Both the position numbers and the translations under genes were made by a program. A DNA stretch of 64,000 bases. It comes from Sporomusa malonica (GTDB taxonomy: Bacteria > Bacillota > Negativicutes > Sporomusales > Sporomusaceae). A model generated the notes under the pieces. The model did not search any database. It was given only the letters and a program-made list of their open reading frames with translations, and was not told the origin of the DNA. The first letter of the stretch is position 1; the number at the start of each line of letters is the position of its first letter. Positions 35,586 through 43,635 of the stretch are shown here, in pieces. The DNA lies in NCBI RefSeq assembly GCF_900176355.1, contig NZ_FWXI01000010.1, positions 111,070-175,069 of the forward strand, given 5' to 3'.

Positions 35586-36992
35586 TTACACCTGGTAACC
35601 CAGGGCTTTCATAAGTGCACGCGCTTTATCCAAACTTTCTTCATACTCAAGCTCAGGTACAGAGTCGGCTATGATCCCGCCCCCCATCTGGTAATAGGCA
35701 CGATCTCCTTTAATAATAAATGTGCGGATAACAATATTAAGGTCGGAGTCACCGTTGAAATCAATATAACCGATGGAACCGGTATAGATGCCCCGTCGCA
35801 CCGGCTCAAGCTCGTCAATGATCTCCATTGCGCGTACTTTAGGAGCGCCCGTAATCGAGCCGCCTGGGAAAGAGGCGGTTACCAGATCAATAATATCTTT
35901 GCCATCTGCCAGTTTTCCCACTACAGTTGACACAAGATGAAATACTGTCGCATATTGTTCCAGCCGGATTAGATCAGGCACACGGACACTGCCGAACTCA
36001 CACACCCGGCCTAAGTCATTGCGTTCAAGGTCAATAATCATAACCAACTCAGCCCGGTCCTTTTCACTGGCAAACAGTTCTTCACCGAGCTGCTTATCAG
36101 ATTCCGGATCTTTCCCACGCGGTCTTGTTCCCTTGATCGGTCTTGTCTCCACCATTCTATCAGTTACAAGCAGATAACGTTCAGGTGAGGCACTGGCGAC
36201 AATGACTTCGCCAAAATTCAAATAAGAGGCAAACGGCGCAGGATTAATATGCCGGAGATAGCGGTACAGTTCATAGGGAGGTACCGTCACTTTGGCGTTA
36301 AACCGCTGTGTCAGGTTTACCTGGAAAATATCACCGGCAGCAATGTAGTCTATGCCTTGCTGCACCATATTACAATGCCCTTCACGGGTAAAATTAGATT
36401 GATACTGGCCTTCAGGTATCTGTGGCTTAGGCTCAGGCAATGGCTTAGCTTCGGCTACTAAAGCAGCTAGTTCAGCAATACGTGCTTCAGCCTGTTTGCA
36501 CCGGGCCGGTTCGTTTTGCACAGGGAAGCCATTAGAGGCAATGTAGGTCTTATTGGTATGGTGATCAAAAATCAACACCGTATCATAAAAACCGAAAAAA
36601 CAGTCAGGATTATTCAGGTCATCTGTACTCAAACCGGGAATTATCTCTAAAAGATATCCCATATCATAGCCGAAGTAGCCGATAATACCGCCAGTTAACG
36701 GGGGTAACCCAGGTACTTTTTGGGTTTTATATATACTGAGCAGCCGTTTAAGCTCATTGAAGGGATTACCCTCAAAGGTCTTGCGGCCACTCTTATCTTC
36801 AATATGTATTGTTTTTTCTTTGCTGGAAAATACCAGGAATGGGTCACGGGCAATAAACGAATAGCGCCCCATACCATTTTTATCCATGCCGCTATCTAAA
36901 AAAACACTATATGGCTGTTGGGCAAATAACGCAAACACTTCTGCAGGCGGCAATGTCAGGTTTATCTCTCGAATAATTGGTGTCGGTCTCAT
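35586..36992 (-). CDS. pabB: Aminodeoxychorismate synthase component I
   Basis: A 468-residue chorismate-utilising enzyme. Hallmarks in the C-terminal half: QVNLTQRF, ASPERYLLV, RPIKGTRPRG, ELVMIIDLERNDLGRVC, SFPGGSITGAPKVRAMEIIDELEP and GSIGYIDFNGDSDLNIVIRTF. TrpE and PabB are similar. Pairing with a pabC gene and the lack of other trp genes favour PabB. Its ATG directly abuts the TAA of pabA, so the two subunits are co-translated. Confidence 0.9.
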   Translation of the reverse strand: MRPTPIIREINLTLPPAEVFALFAQQPYSVFLDSGMDKNGMGRYSFIARDPFLVFSSKEKTIHIEDKSGRKTFEGNPFNELKRLLSIYKTQKVPGLPPLTGGIIGYFGYDMGYLLEIIPGLSTDDLNNPDCFFGFYDTVLIFDHHTNKTYIASNGFPVQNEPARCKQAEARIAELAALVAEAKPLPEPKPQIPEGQYQSNFTREGHCNMVQQGIDYIAAGDIFQVNLTQRFNAKVTVPPYELYRYLRHINPAPFASYLNFGEVIVASASPERYLLVTDRMVETRPIKGTRPRGKDPESDKQLGEELFASEKDRAELVMIIDLERNDLGRVCEFGSVRVPDLIRLEQYATVFHLVSTVVGKLADGKDIIDLVTASFPGGSITGAPKVRAMEIIDELEPVRRGIYTGSIGYIDFNGDSDLNIVIRTFIIKGDRAYYQMGGGIIADSVPELEYEESLDKARALMKALGYQV

Positions 36993-37595
36993 TTACCGGC
37001 TGGCCCCTTTCCTCTTGGTTGTCCATGTTGGGTTCATAGCAAGGAAGTTTTCGAGCATCGCATGTCCATCTTCAGTCAGAATAGATTCTGGATGAAATTG
37101 TACACCTTCAATTAGGTACTCTTTATGGCGAATACCCATAATTTCACCAAGATCAGTCTCAGCAGTAATTTCGAAGCAGTCAGGCAATGTTTCTTTTTTG
37201 ACAATGAGTGAATGATAGCGGGTAGCTGCCAATGGGCTTTTTAAACCGGCAAAAACACCTTTACCGTCATGGTATACCAATGAGGTCTTGCCGTGCATCA
37301 AGCGTGGAGCACGCACAACCTCACCGCCAAACGCCTGGCCGATGGCCTGATGGCCAAGACAAACGCCCAGCATGGGTATTCTCCCTTTAAAATACTTGAG
37401 GAGTTCGAGGCTAATACCGGCTTCATTGGGAGTACAAGGGCCAGGCGAGAGAATAATATGGTCAGGACGCATGTCTTCGATTTGAGCAACTGTCAATTTA
37501 TTATTTCGAAAAACCCGGATATCTTCTCCCATTTCGCCAAGGTACTGGACGAGGTTATATACAAAGGAATCGTAGTTGTCTATCATTAATATCAA
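36993..37595 (-). CDS. pabA: Aminodeoxychorismate/anthranilate synthase glutamine amidotransferase
   Basis: A 200-residue class I glutamine amidotransferase. The oxyanion motif [13 protein letters not shown], the nucleophile region [17 protein letters not shown] and the His-x-Glu pair in [10 protein letters not shown] are all present. It supplies ammonia to PabB (and, as a shared TrpG, might also serve anthranilate synthase). AGGAGGAACTGAAGC precedes the TTG start at 37595; an ATG three codons on is an alternative. A likely promoter (TTGTCT, 18 bases, TAAAAT, at 37649-37678 on minus) lies upstream. Confidence 0.93.
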   Translation of the reverse strand: MILMIDNYDSFVYNLVQYLGEMGEDIRVFRNNKLTVAQIEDMRPDHIILSPGPCTPNEAGISLELLKYFKGRIPMLGVCLGHQAIGQAFGGEVVRAPRLMHGKTSLVYHDGKGVFAGLKSPLAATRYHSLIVKKETLPDCFEITAETDLGEIMGIRHKEYLIEGVQFHPESILTEDGHAMLENFLAMNPTWTTKRKGASR

Positions 37596-37648
37596 GCTTC
37601 AGTTCCTCCTCAGCATGTTCTCGTTAAAAGGCAATAAGCCCCATATAT

Positions 37649-37678
37649 ATTTTATCACAGCCTGTCTCGTATAGACAA
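37649..37678 (-). promoter_or_regulatory. Probable promoter of pabABC-fdhD
   Basis: On minus, TTGTCT (37673-37678) and TAAAAT (37649-37654) are 18 bases apart, and the pabA start is 54 bases further on. The elements score 4 of 6 and 5 of 6. Confidence 0.5.
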
Positions 37679-37700
37679 ACTGCGATTGGATTATATTTAA

Positions 37701-37738
37701 TAAATGAGGACGGCTATGATAGAAGCCGTCCTCATTTA
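37701..37738 (-). terminator. Terminator after the second hydABC operon
   Basis: Fifteen-base arms TAAATGAGGACGGCT and AGCCGTCCTCATTTA with an eight-base loop lie between hydA and the pabA promoter. The AT-rich flanks and T-rich exit on minus fit a terminator. Confidence 0.8.
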
Positions 37739-37750
37739 CAAACCAACATT

Positions 37751-37845
37751 GGCTACGTGGATTGCCACACTATGCTCGCAATGACGCTAGATAGGTTAGT
37801 TCATCCCATGTCATTGCGAGCGCACGTGAAGCAGTCTCGCTTTTA
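37751..37845. repeat. Palindromic repeat-like element after hydA
   Basis: Arms GCTCGCAATGAC (37774-37785) and GTCATTGCGAGC (37810-37821) are perfect inverted copies. Their flanks are also partly complementary (GATTGCCACA versus GAAGCAGTC). CATTGCGAGC...GAAGCAGTCTCGC is a pattern I recall from interspersed palindromes in many bacterial genomes. It occurs once in this window. Confidence 0.55.
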
Positions 37846-37850
37846 ATCTC

Positions 37851-39596
37851 TTACTTATGGCGGGGATGATAATGAGTATGGAGAAGTTCATGGGATTTGT
37901 GACTAAGCGGTTTACCCAAGAATTCCTCATACAAGACTTTAACTGCCGGGTTCTTATGCGACTGCCGAATTGGAGTTTCGCGGTCAGCCTGATAGAGACC
38001 AGCCATCCGGGCCTCTTTAGTTGCTTTGGTGGTACCCCAAGGTTGACCACCGCCGCCAATACAGCCGCCAGGGCAACACATAATTTCCACAAATTGATAG
38101 TCACACTCGCCAGCCTTGATTTTATCAAGAATCACGCGGGCATTTTTCAAGCCGTTGGCAATTGCCACTTTGACTTTTGTGCCCTCAAGATCGACTTCAG
38201 CTTCTTTAACACCTGTCATACCCCGAATGCCTTCAAAATCAATGTTAGCAAGTTCTTTGCCTGTCACAACTTCGTAGACAGTACGAAGCGCCGCTTCCAT
38301 AACACCGCCTGAAGTACCGAAGATAACAGCCGCACCGGTAGAAATACCAAGCGGAGCGTCAAATTCTTCATCAGCTAGCTTGTTGAAGTCAATTCCAGAC
38401 TGCTTAATCATACGAGCCAATTCGCGAGTGGTCAACACAACGTCAACATCGCGATAACCGCTGCCGTTCATCTCAGGCCGAGCACTTTCGTTTTTCTTAG
38501 CAACGCAAGGCATTATGGACACTGATACTATTTTACTGGGATCAATGCCTGCTTTTTCTGCATAATAGGTCTTGGCCAGCGCGCCAAACATTTGTTGTGG
38601 CGATTTACAGCTTGACACATTAGGTAAGAGTTCAGGATAGAAACCCTCGACAAAATTGATCCAACCAGGGCTGCAAGAGGTGATAAGCGGCAGTGCGCCG
38701 CCGTGGCTCATTCTCTCTAGCAGCTCGCTGCCTTCTTCCATAATAGTGACGTCAGCGGCAAAATCGGTATCAAACACTTTGTCAAAGCCCAAGCGCCGGA
38801 GGGCAGCTACCATTTTTCCTGTAGCAATACTGCCAGAGCCCATACCAAATTCTTCACCTAAGGCTACCCGGACAGCCGGAGCTACTTGAACAAGAACATG
38901 CTTGTCAGCATTGGTAATTGCCTGCCATACTTTTTCACTATCATCTTTTTCATATAATGCTCCTACCGGGCAGACCGAAATACATTGGCCGCAGTATACG
39001 CAGGTAGTGTCTTGGAGCGGCCGGTCAAACGCAGTGGTAACTTCGAATTCAACTGAACGGTGAGCAGTATTGATGGCACCAACGGTTTGAACCTCTTGGC
39101 ACATCTCAACACAGCGTCCGCATTTTACGCACTTGGACATATCGCGAACAATTACGCCGTTAGAGTCTTCGATAGGGATTTGTTTAGGCTGATTTTCAAA
39201 CAGCGGTTTGCTAATCCCAAAGTCATTCGCTAGCCGCTGCAGCTCACAGTTAGTGTTTCTAACACATTTTAAGCAATCTTGGGGATGTTCAGCCAAGATA
39301 AGCTCAAGAACATCTTTTCTGGCTTGACGTACTGACGGGCTATTGGTGATAAACTCAGCACCGTCCCATACCTCGTTACCACAAGCAGTCTTTAGTTTTT
39401 TCTGGCCTTTCATCTCTACTACGCACACACGGCAGGTAGCGCGTACTTTAAGGTCAGGATGATAGCATAACACAGGAATATCTATACCAACCATTTTCGC
39501 TGCGTCCAGGATAAGTGTGGTCTCAGGACACGATACGGGAATGCCGTCAATTGTAATGTTGACTATTTTATTTGGATCTGATGCATGATGGCCCAT
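37851..39596 (-). CDS. hydA: [FeFe] hydrogenase catalytic subunit HydA, second NAD-linked set
   Basis: A 581-residue HydA with the same domain order as the copy at 7324: [2Fe-2S] (CYHPDLKVRATCRVC), His-Cys3 (HPQDCLKCVRNTNC), two ferredoxin clusters (CVKCGRCVEMC, CVYCGQCISVC), then TSCSPGW, MPCVAKKNESARPE and CCPGGCIGGGGQP. It also carries Ser after Cys in the first H-cluster motif. Small differences (MPCV, IMCC for IMAC) mark it as a diverged paralogue. Its partners are the short HydB and a NuoE-like HydC just upstream. The ATG at 39596 overlaps the hydB stop region. Confidence 0.93.
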   Translation of the reverse strand: MGHHASDPNKIVNITIDGIPVSCPETTLILDAAKMVGIDIPVLCYHPDLKVRATCRVCVVEMKGQKKLKTACGNEVWDGAEFITNSPSVRQARKDVLELILAEHPQDCLKCVRNTNCELQRLANDFGISKPLFENQPKQIPIEDSNGVIVRDMSKCVKCGRCVEMCQEVQTVGAINTAHRSVEFEVTTAFDRPLQDTTCVYCGQCISVCPVGALYEKDDSEKVWQAITNADKHVLVQVAPAVRVALGEEFGMGSGSIATGKMVAALRRLGFDKVFDTDFAADVTIMEEGSELLERMSHGGALPLITSCSPGWINFVEGFYPELLPNVSSCKSPQQMFGALAKTYYAEKAGIDPSKIVSVSIMPCVAKKNESARPEMNGSGYRDVDVVLTTRELARMIKQSGIDFNKLADEEFDAPLGISTGAAVIFGTSGGVMEAALRTVYEVVTGKELANIDFEGIRGMTGVKEAEVDLEGTKVKVAIANGLKNARVILDKIKAGECDYQFVEIMCCPGGCIGGGGQPWGTTKATKEARMAGLYQADRETPIRQSHKNPAVKVLYEEFLGKPLSHKSHELLHTHYHPRHK

Positions 39597-39598
39597 CA

Positions 39599-40900
39599 CT
39601 ACTCACCTCTTTCCTGTTCAGTAAAGCAAACTTGTGCCGGACACTTCTTATTCAAGTGGTCTTCAAATTCATCTTTGAAGAGCTTCCAGCAGGTATTCAA
39701 GGCGACTGCCGCCGATTGACCCAAGCCGCAGAACGAGGCATTAGTCATGGTATCAATCATGCGCTTGAGGACTACCATATCATCCTTGGTCGCTTCACCT
39801 TCGGAAAGTTTGCAAAGTATTGCATAAATTTGCTTGTTACCTTCCCGGCAAGGAGTACATTTACCGCAGGACTCGTGGATGAAGAATTCGGTTACACCTT
39901 TTAAGTAGTCAATAACACAGACATCTTCATCCATTACCACAATTGCGCCTGAACCAACACTTAAGCCGGCGTTACGAAGCGCTTTGTAGCAGTACATGGT
40001 GTCTAACTGTGCTTCAGCCCCTATAGGACCTGATTGACCACCAAGGTGGAAAAATTTAAGCTTTTTGCCATTAGGAATACCACCGCCCAATTCGGGGTCA
40101 TAAATGGCATCGCGCAGGTTTACACCAAAAGGAATCTCATATACGCCACGATTAACAACATTGCCTGACAGGCAAATCAATTTTGTACCACCGCTGTCTT
40201 TAGTGCCATAGCTCAGGTATTTATCGCCGCCATCCAGAACAATTGTCGGGATATTGGAAATTGATTCAACGTTATTAACCAGTGTCGGCATTAGGAATAG
40301 TCCGACTTCAGCTAAATGAGGGGGTTTAATACGCGGACGTCCGGCCTTGCCTTCAATAGAATTCAATAGCGCGGAGTTTTCACCGCATACATAGGCACCA
40401 GCACCGGTCATAATATGAATGTTGAATTCAAAACCAGTGCCCATAATGTTCTTGCCTAGATATCCTGCTTTCACAGCATTATCAATGGCGCTCTGGAACA
40501 CTTTTTGGATAGCCCGGTATTCGCCGCGAATATAAATGTAACCATCATGGGAATTGAAAACATGACCAGAAATGGTCATACCTTCGATTACTCTCAGCGG
40601 ATCTTGACCTAACAGCAGCTTATCTTTGAAAGTACCTGGCTCGCCCTCGTCAGCATTAATAACGATATATTTCGGGAACTCGGGGATTTCCAGCAGTTGT
40701 TCCCACTTGGAACCAGCCGGATAAGCAGCGCCGCCGCGTCCTAATAGTTTGGCTTTCTTAACTTCGCCGATTATTTCTTCGGGCTTCATAGTGAAAGCCT
40801 TTTTCAACCCCTCATAACCGCCAGCTTTTACATAATCTTCAACAGAATCAGGGCTAATTACGCCACAATTACTGGAAATAAGTTTATTTATTTTTGACAT
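39599..40900 (-). CDS. hydB: Hydrogenase flavin subunit HydB, short form (NuoF core only)
   Basis: A 433-residue NuoF-type subunit with GRGGAAYPAGSKW for FMN/NADH and ESCGKCTPCREG for its [4Fe-4S] cluster. It begins directly at the NuoF core and ends soon after it with HLNKKCPAQVCF, so it lacks the N-terminal [2Fe-2S] domain and the C-terminal two-cluster ferredoxin domain of the 596-residue HydB at 9129. HydB proteins of this short type are linked to NADH-dependent, ferredoxin-independent enzymes such as that of Syntrophomonas wolfei. The hydrogenase may therefore be non-bifurcating. Its start overlaps the end of hydC by 13 bases. Confidence 0.92.
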   Translation of the reverse strand: MSKINKLISSNCGVISPDSVEDYVKAGGYEGLKKAFTMKPEEIIGEVKKAKLLGRGGAAYPAGSKWEQLLEIPEFPKYIVINADEGEPGTFKDKLLLGQDPLRVIEGMTISGHVFNSHDGYIYIRGEYRAIQKVFQSAIDNAVKAGYLGKNIMGTGFEFNIHIMTGAGAYVCGENSALLNSIEGKAGRPRIKPPHLAEVGLFLMPTLVNNVESISNIPTIVLDGGDKYLSYGTKDSGGTKLICLSGNVVNRGVYEIPFGVNLRDAIYDPELGGGIPNGKKLKFFHLGGQSGPIGAEAQLDTMYCYKALRNAGLSVGSGAIVVMDEDVCVIDYLKGVTEFFIHESCGKCTPCREGNKQIYAILCKLSEGEATKDDMVVLKRMIDTMTNASFCGLGQSAAVALNTCWKLFKDEFEDHLNKKCPAQVCFTEQERGE

Positions 40901-41409
40901 GAGGACACCCCCCGGTAACTAGTAACAACCTCGGCTACTTTAGCCGCTGTCAGGTTACCATATACTTCATCACCGATTTTGGCTACCGGACCGATGTCAC
41001 AGGCGCCAACACAGCTAGTGTGCATCAAGGTAAAGAGGTTGTCAGGAGTAGTCTCGCCAAGTTTGATGCCCAATACTTCTTCAAACATTTTTACTACGGC
41101 GTCAGCTTTTGTTACATGGCAGGGTGTGCTTTTGCAGATCTCAATAACATATTTACCATGCGGTTTAGTATTAAACATAGCATAGAATGTAAGAACATCA
41201 TAAACTTTGCTTATTGGCAGATCTAATTGGCAGGCCACCACTTCAGCCCATTCTTCAGCTACATAGTTTTCGCCAGAAGCACACTGGATATCTAGGAGAA
41301 TAGATAACAGTTGTTCTTTAGCTTTACCATACTTATTAATGATTCCCAAGACTTGTTCGTATTTTCCAATAATTTGCAATGCTTGATCTTTTGTGACTTT
41401 TGAACACAT
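40888..41409 (-). CDS. hydC: Hydrogenase subunit HydC, NuoE-like (second set)
   Basis: A 173-residue NuoE-like [2Fe-2S] subunit: CKSTPCHVTKADAVV and TSCVGACDIGPVAKI hold the four ligands after a helical N-terminal bundle. It has no cysteine cluster at its N-terminus, unlike the 169-residue copy at 11875. It leads the second hydCBA operon, whose order (C-B-A) is the same as in the first but without the sensory genes. No Rex-like site was seen before it. Confidence 0.91.
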   Translation of the reverse strand: MCSKVTKDQALQIIGKYEQVLGIINKYGKAKEQLLSILLDIQCASGENYVAEEWAEVVACQLDLPISKVYDVLTFYAMFNTKPHGKYVIEICKSTPCHVTKADAVVKMFEEVLGIKLGETTPDNLFTLMHTSCVGACDIGPVAKIGDEVYGNLTAAKVAEVVTSYRGVSSCQK

Positions 41410-41487
41410 GCTTTTTATCTCACCCTTTCCTATGACCGTTTAAGGCTACGGGGAATAAAGCTGATATTAAATTGCAAAAATAATACA

Positions 41488-41514
41488 GGGCCAGCCAGTA
41501 TTCCCAGCTGACCC
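41488..41514 (-). terminator. Terminator of the Wood-Ljungdahl operon
   Basis: Arms GGGCCAGC and GCTGACCC (41488-41495, 41507-41514; one G-U pair) precede TGTATTATTTTTGC on minus, 70 bases past the metF stop. A further hairpin with CCGGATA arms lies at 41535-41561 without a T tract. Confidence 0.7.
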
Positions 41515-41582
41515 CATACCTCCCTGAGTTTGCTCCGGATAAAGCTACCACTTATATCCGGTAATTGGGAATATCATCAATA

Positions 41583-42539
41583 TTAAACTTTAGGACGTGG
41601 CAGGAAACCTGCGCCTTTTACAATCTCAGGCAGTGCAGCTTCCCAGCCAACAGGCATGATGTGAATACCGGCTACGCCTGGGATTTTCTTAAGCTCATTG
41701 CACATTTCGATAGCAATCTGGATACCCTCTTTTTTCGGATCTTCAGTTTTCTTCATGCGCTCAATGAGGCTGTCAGGAATTTCCATGCCGGCGACGTCTT
41801 TCTTCATATACTGCAGTGCTTTAACCGAGCGAACCGGCAAGATACCAGCAGTAATTTTTGTTCTTTCGTGAATACCACGCGCAACTACCATCTCCATGAA
41901 ACGGGCAAATTTCTCGATATCGAATATTGCCTGCGTTTGGATGAAGTCAGCACCGGCATTTACTTTCTTTTCAAGACGGATGGCCCGGAATTCAAACGGG
42001 TCGCCAAAAGGATTTTCTACTGCACCGATAAAAAACCGTGGTTCATTGGTTTTTATAGCAGCATCAGATAGAAGCTTCTTTTCATCCCGCATTTTTCTGA
42101 CCATGTCAATCAGTTGAACAGAGTCAACATCATACACATTTTTACTTGTCGGATGATTACCAAAAGACTGGTGGTCACCGCTTAAGCATAATACATCGCG
42201 AATTCCTAGGCTATAGGCACCCAGTAAATCACTTTGCATGGCAATACGGTTACGATCCCGGCAAGTCATCTGAATAATCGGAACCCCGCCGCCCTTAAGT
42301 ACATGAACACCGGCAGCAATACTGGACAACCGCACAATAGCAGTTTGGTTGTCAGTAAGGTTGAAACCATCAACAATATCTTTCAGCTCATGAGCATGAT
42401 GCTCTAATTCATGACCGTCAGAATGTTGGGGTGGTCCAAGCTCACCTGTTACCACAAAATGCCCCAAGGAGTACAGTTTCTCTAGTTTGCTTTCTGTCTT
42501 TAAAACAGCTTGTTTATCAATAGCTACTGCTTCGCTCAT
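41583..42539 (-). CDS. metF: Methylenetetrahydrofolate reductase, acetogen type
   Basis: A 318-residue MTHFR TIM barrel with FVVTGELGPPQ near the N-terminus, VRLSSIAAGVHVL, QMTCRDRNRIAMQSDLLGAYSLGI, LCLSGDHQSFG and KVNAGADFIQTQAIFD. It reduces 5,10-methylene-THF to 5-methyl-THF. Its last-gene position next to metV, mvhD and hdrABC matches Moorella, where these proteins form one complex. No NAD(P)H-binding domain is fused, which fits electrons coming through MetV/Hdr. It overlaps metV by four bases. Confidence 0.93.
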   Translation of the reverse strand: MSEAVAIDKQAVLKTESKLEKLYSLGHFVVTGELGPPQHSDGHELEHHAHELKDIVDGFNLTDNQTAIVRLSSIAAGVHVLKGGGVPIIQMTCRDRNRIAMQSDLLGAYSLGIRDVLCLSGDHQSFGNHPTSKNVYDVDSVQLIDMVRKMRDEKKLLSDAAIKTNEPRFFIGAVENPFGDPFEFRAIRLEKKVNAGADFIQTQAIFDIEKFARFMEMVVARGIHERTKITAGILPVRSVKALQYMKKDVAGMEIPDSLIERMKKTEDPKKEGIQIAIEMCNELKKIPGVAGIHIMPVGWEAALPEIVKGAGFLPRPKV

Positions 42540-43204
42540 AACCGCACATCCTCCCTCACAATTTTGCGGGGACCGCCGTCTCTATTCTTCGACCAATTCT
42601 TAGCCGGCAGTACTTCTGTCATCATATCTAGGCGCCCCTGACCTTTGAGGCGATCATAGATAAGCTGCCATGCGCAGGGAGTATCTTTGCTGATTTCGCA
42701 CACTCCACCTTGTGAACCACCGCATGGTCCGTTCATCAGGCTCTTGGAGCAGCGGATAACTGGGCATACGCCGCCGGTCTTGGCAAGTACACACTCGCCG
42801 CACAGCATACAGCGTTCTTCCCAGATGCCATGTTCAATCGCAGCACCTGCAAATTTTGTGTTTTGACCAGGTACAAAGATAATCTCAGGATAGTTCTCTG
42901 CCATAAACTGCACACCAACACCGCAGGCCATGGACACAACTGCATCAACATCTTTGAGATGCTCTTTAAACCTAACAACATATTCAGGATCACACTGACG
43001 CTCATAGGTAGCCGTTTCGATTTGCATAGGCTGACCGTCAACTTCCATCTTCATCCGAAGAGCACTGGCCATAATATCGGTTTCCTTCTGTCCGCCAGAC
43101 AGACATACAGTAACACAACCGCCACAACCGGCAACCAGAACTTTTTTCGCGCCTTTTATGGCCTCGGCAATTTCTTCAATCGGCTTGATTTCTGCAACTA
43201 TCAT
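42536..43204 (-). CDS. metV: MetV, zinc/iron-sulfur partner of methylenetetrahydrofolate reductase
   Basis: A 222-residue protein of the MTHFR C-terminal-like family. Motifs are GCGGCVTVCLSGGQKE near residue 25 and a Cys-rich part, CMLCGECVLAKTGGVCPVIRCSKSLMNGPCGG, in the C-terminal half, which should hold [4Fe-4S] clusters. MetV accompanies MetF in most acetogens, where it is needed for MetF activity. Its gene ends within the metF start, and mvhD is directly upstream. Confidence 0.9.
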   Translation of the reverse strand: MIVAEIKPIEEIAEAIKGAKKVLVAGCGGCVTVCLSGGQKETDIMASALRMKMEVDGQPMQIETATYERQCDPEYVVRFKEHLKDVDAVVSMACGVGVQFMAENYPEIIFVPGQNTKFAGAAIEHGIWEERCMLCGECVLAKTGGVCPVIRCSKSLMNGPCGGSQGGVCEISKDTPCAWQLIYDRLKGQGRLDMMTEVLPAKNWSKNRDGGPRKIVREDVRL

Positions 43205-43225
43205 ATCGCTTGACTCGTCTCCTTT

Positions 43226-43633
43226 CTAGGCCTTCCGGGCCTTAAGCGGACTCGGACCCATTTTTTCAAGCAGTCCGGCCATATCCCGGGCGATCTGGGC
43301 GAAACGTGGACCATGGGTGCCGGATACGTTATACATCACTAAACGTTCTCCGCCAACTCCAACTTGATCCAGTATTTCTTTTATATGCTCCAAACGTTTC
43401 CGGGCGCGGGAGCTGCCTTTCACGTTCATGCACTCATGCTCAGGACAGCCAGCGACAAATACAGCATCAGCGCCTTTCTCAAAGGCCTCTAACAACAGTC
43501 TGCCGTCAACTTTACCAGCACAAGGCAACTCGACAGTCTCGATCTTAACGTTAACATCGGCTGGAGGGCCAAGGTCAGAGCTGATTAAGGCACACAAGCG
43601 ACAAACAAATCCTACTACTTTAACTTCACTCAT
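43226..43633 (-). CDS. mvhD: MvhD/FlpD-like electron-transfer protein
   Basis: A 135-residue [2Fe-2S] protein of the methyl-viologen-reducing hydrogenase delta-subunit family. Ligand cysteines lie in FVCRLCALISSD, VELPCAGKVD and VAGCPEHECMNVKG. In methanogens and acetogens it links the HdrA flavoprotein to a partner enzyme. Here it sits between hdrA and metV, so electrons probably pass between HdrA and MetVF. Confidence 0.92.
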   Translation of the reverse strand: MSEVKVVGFVCRLCALISSDLGPPADVNVKIETVELPCAGKVDGRLLLEAFEKGADAVFVAGCPEHECMNVKGSSRARKRLEHIKEILDQVGVGGERLVMYNVSGTHGPRFAQIARDMAGLLEKMGPSPLKARKA

Positions 43634-43635
43634 TA

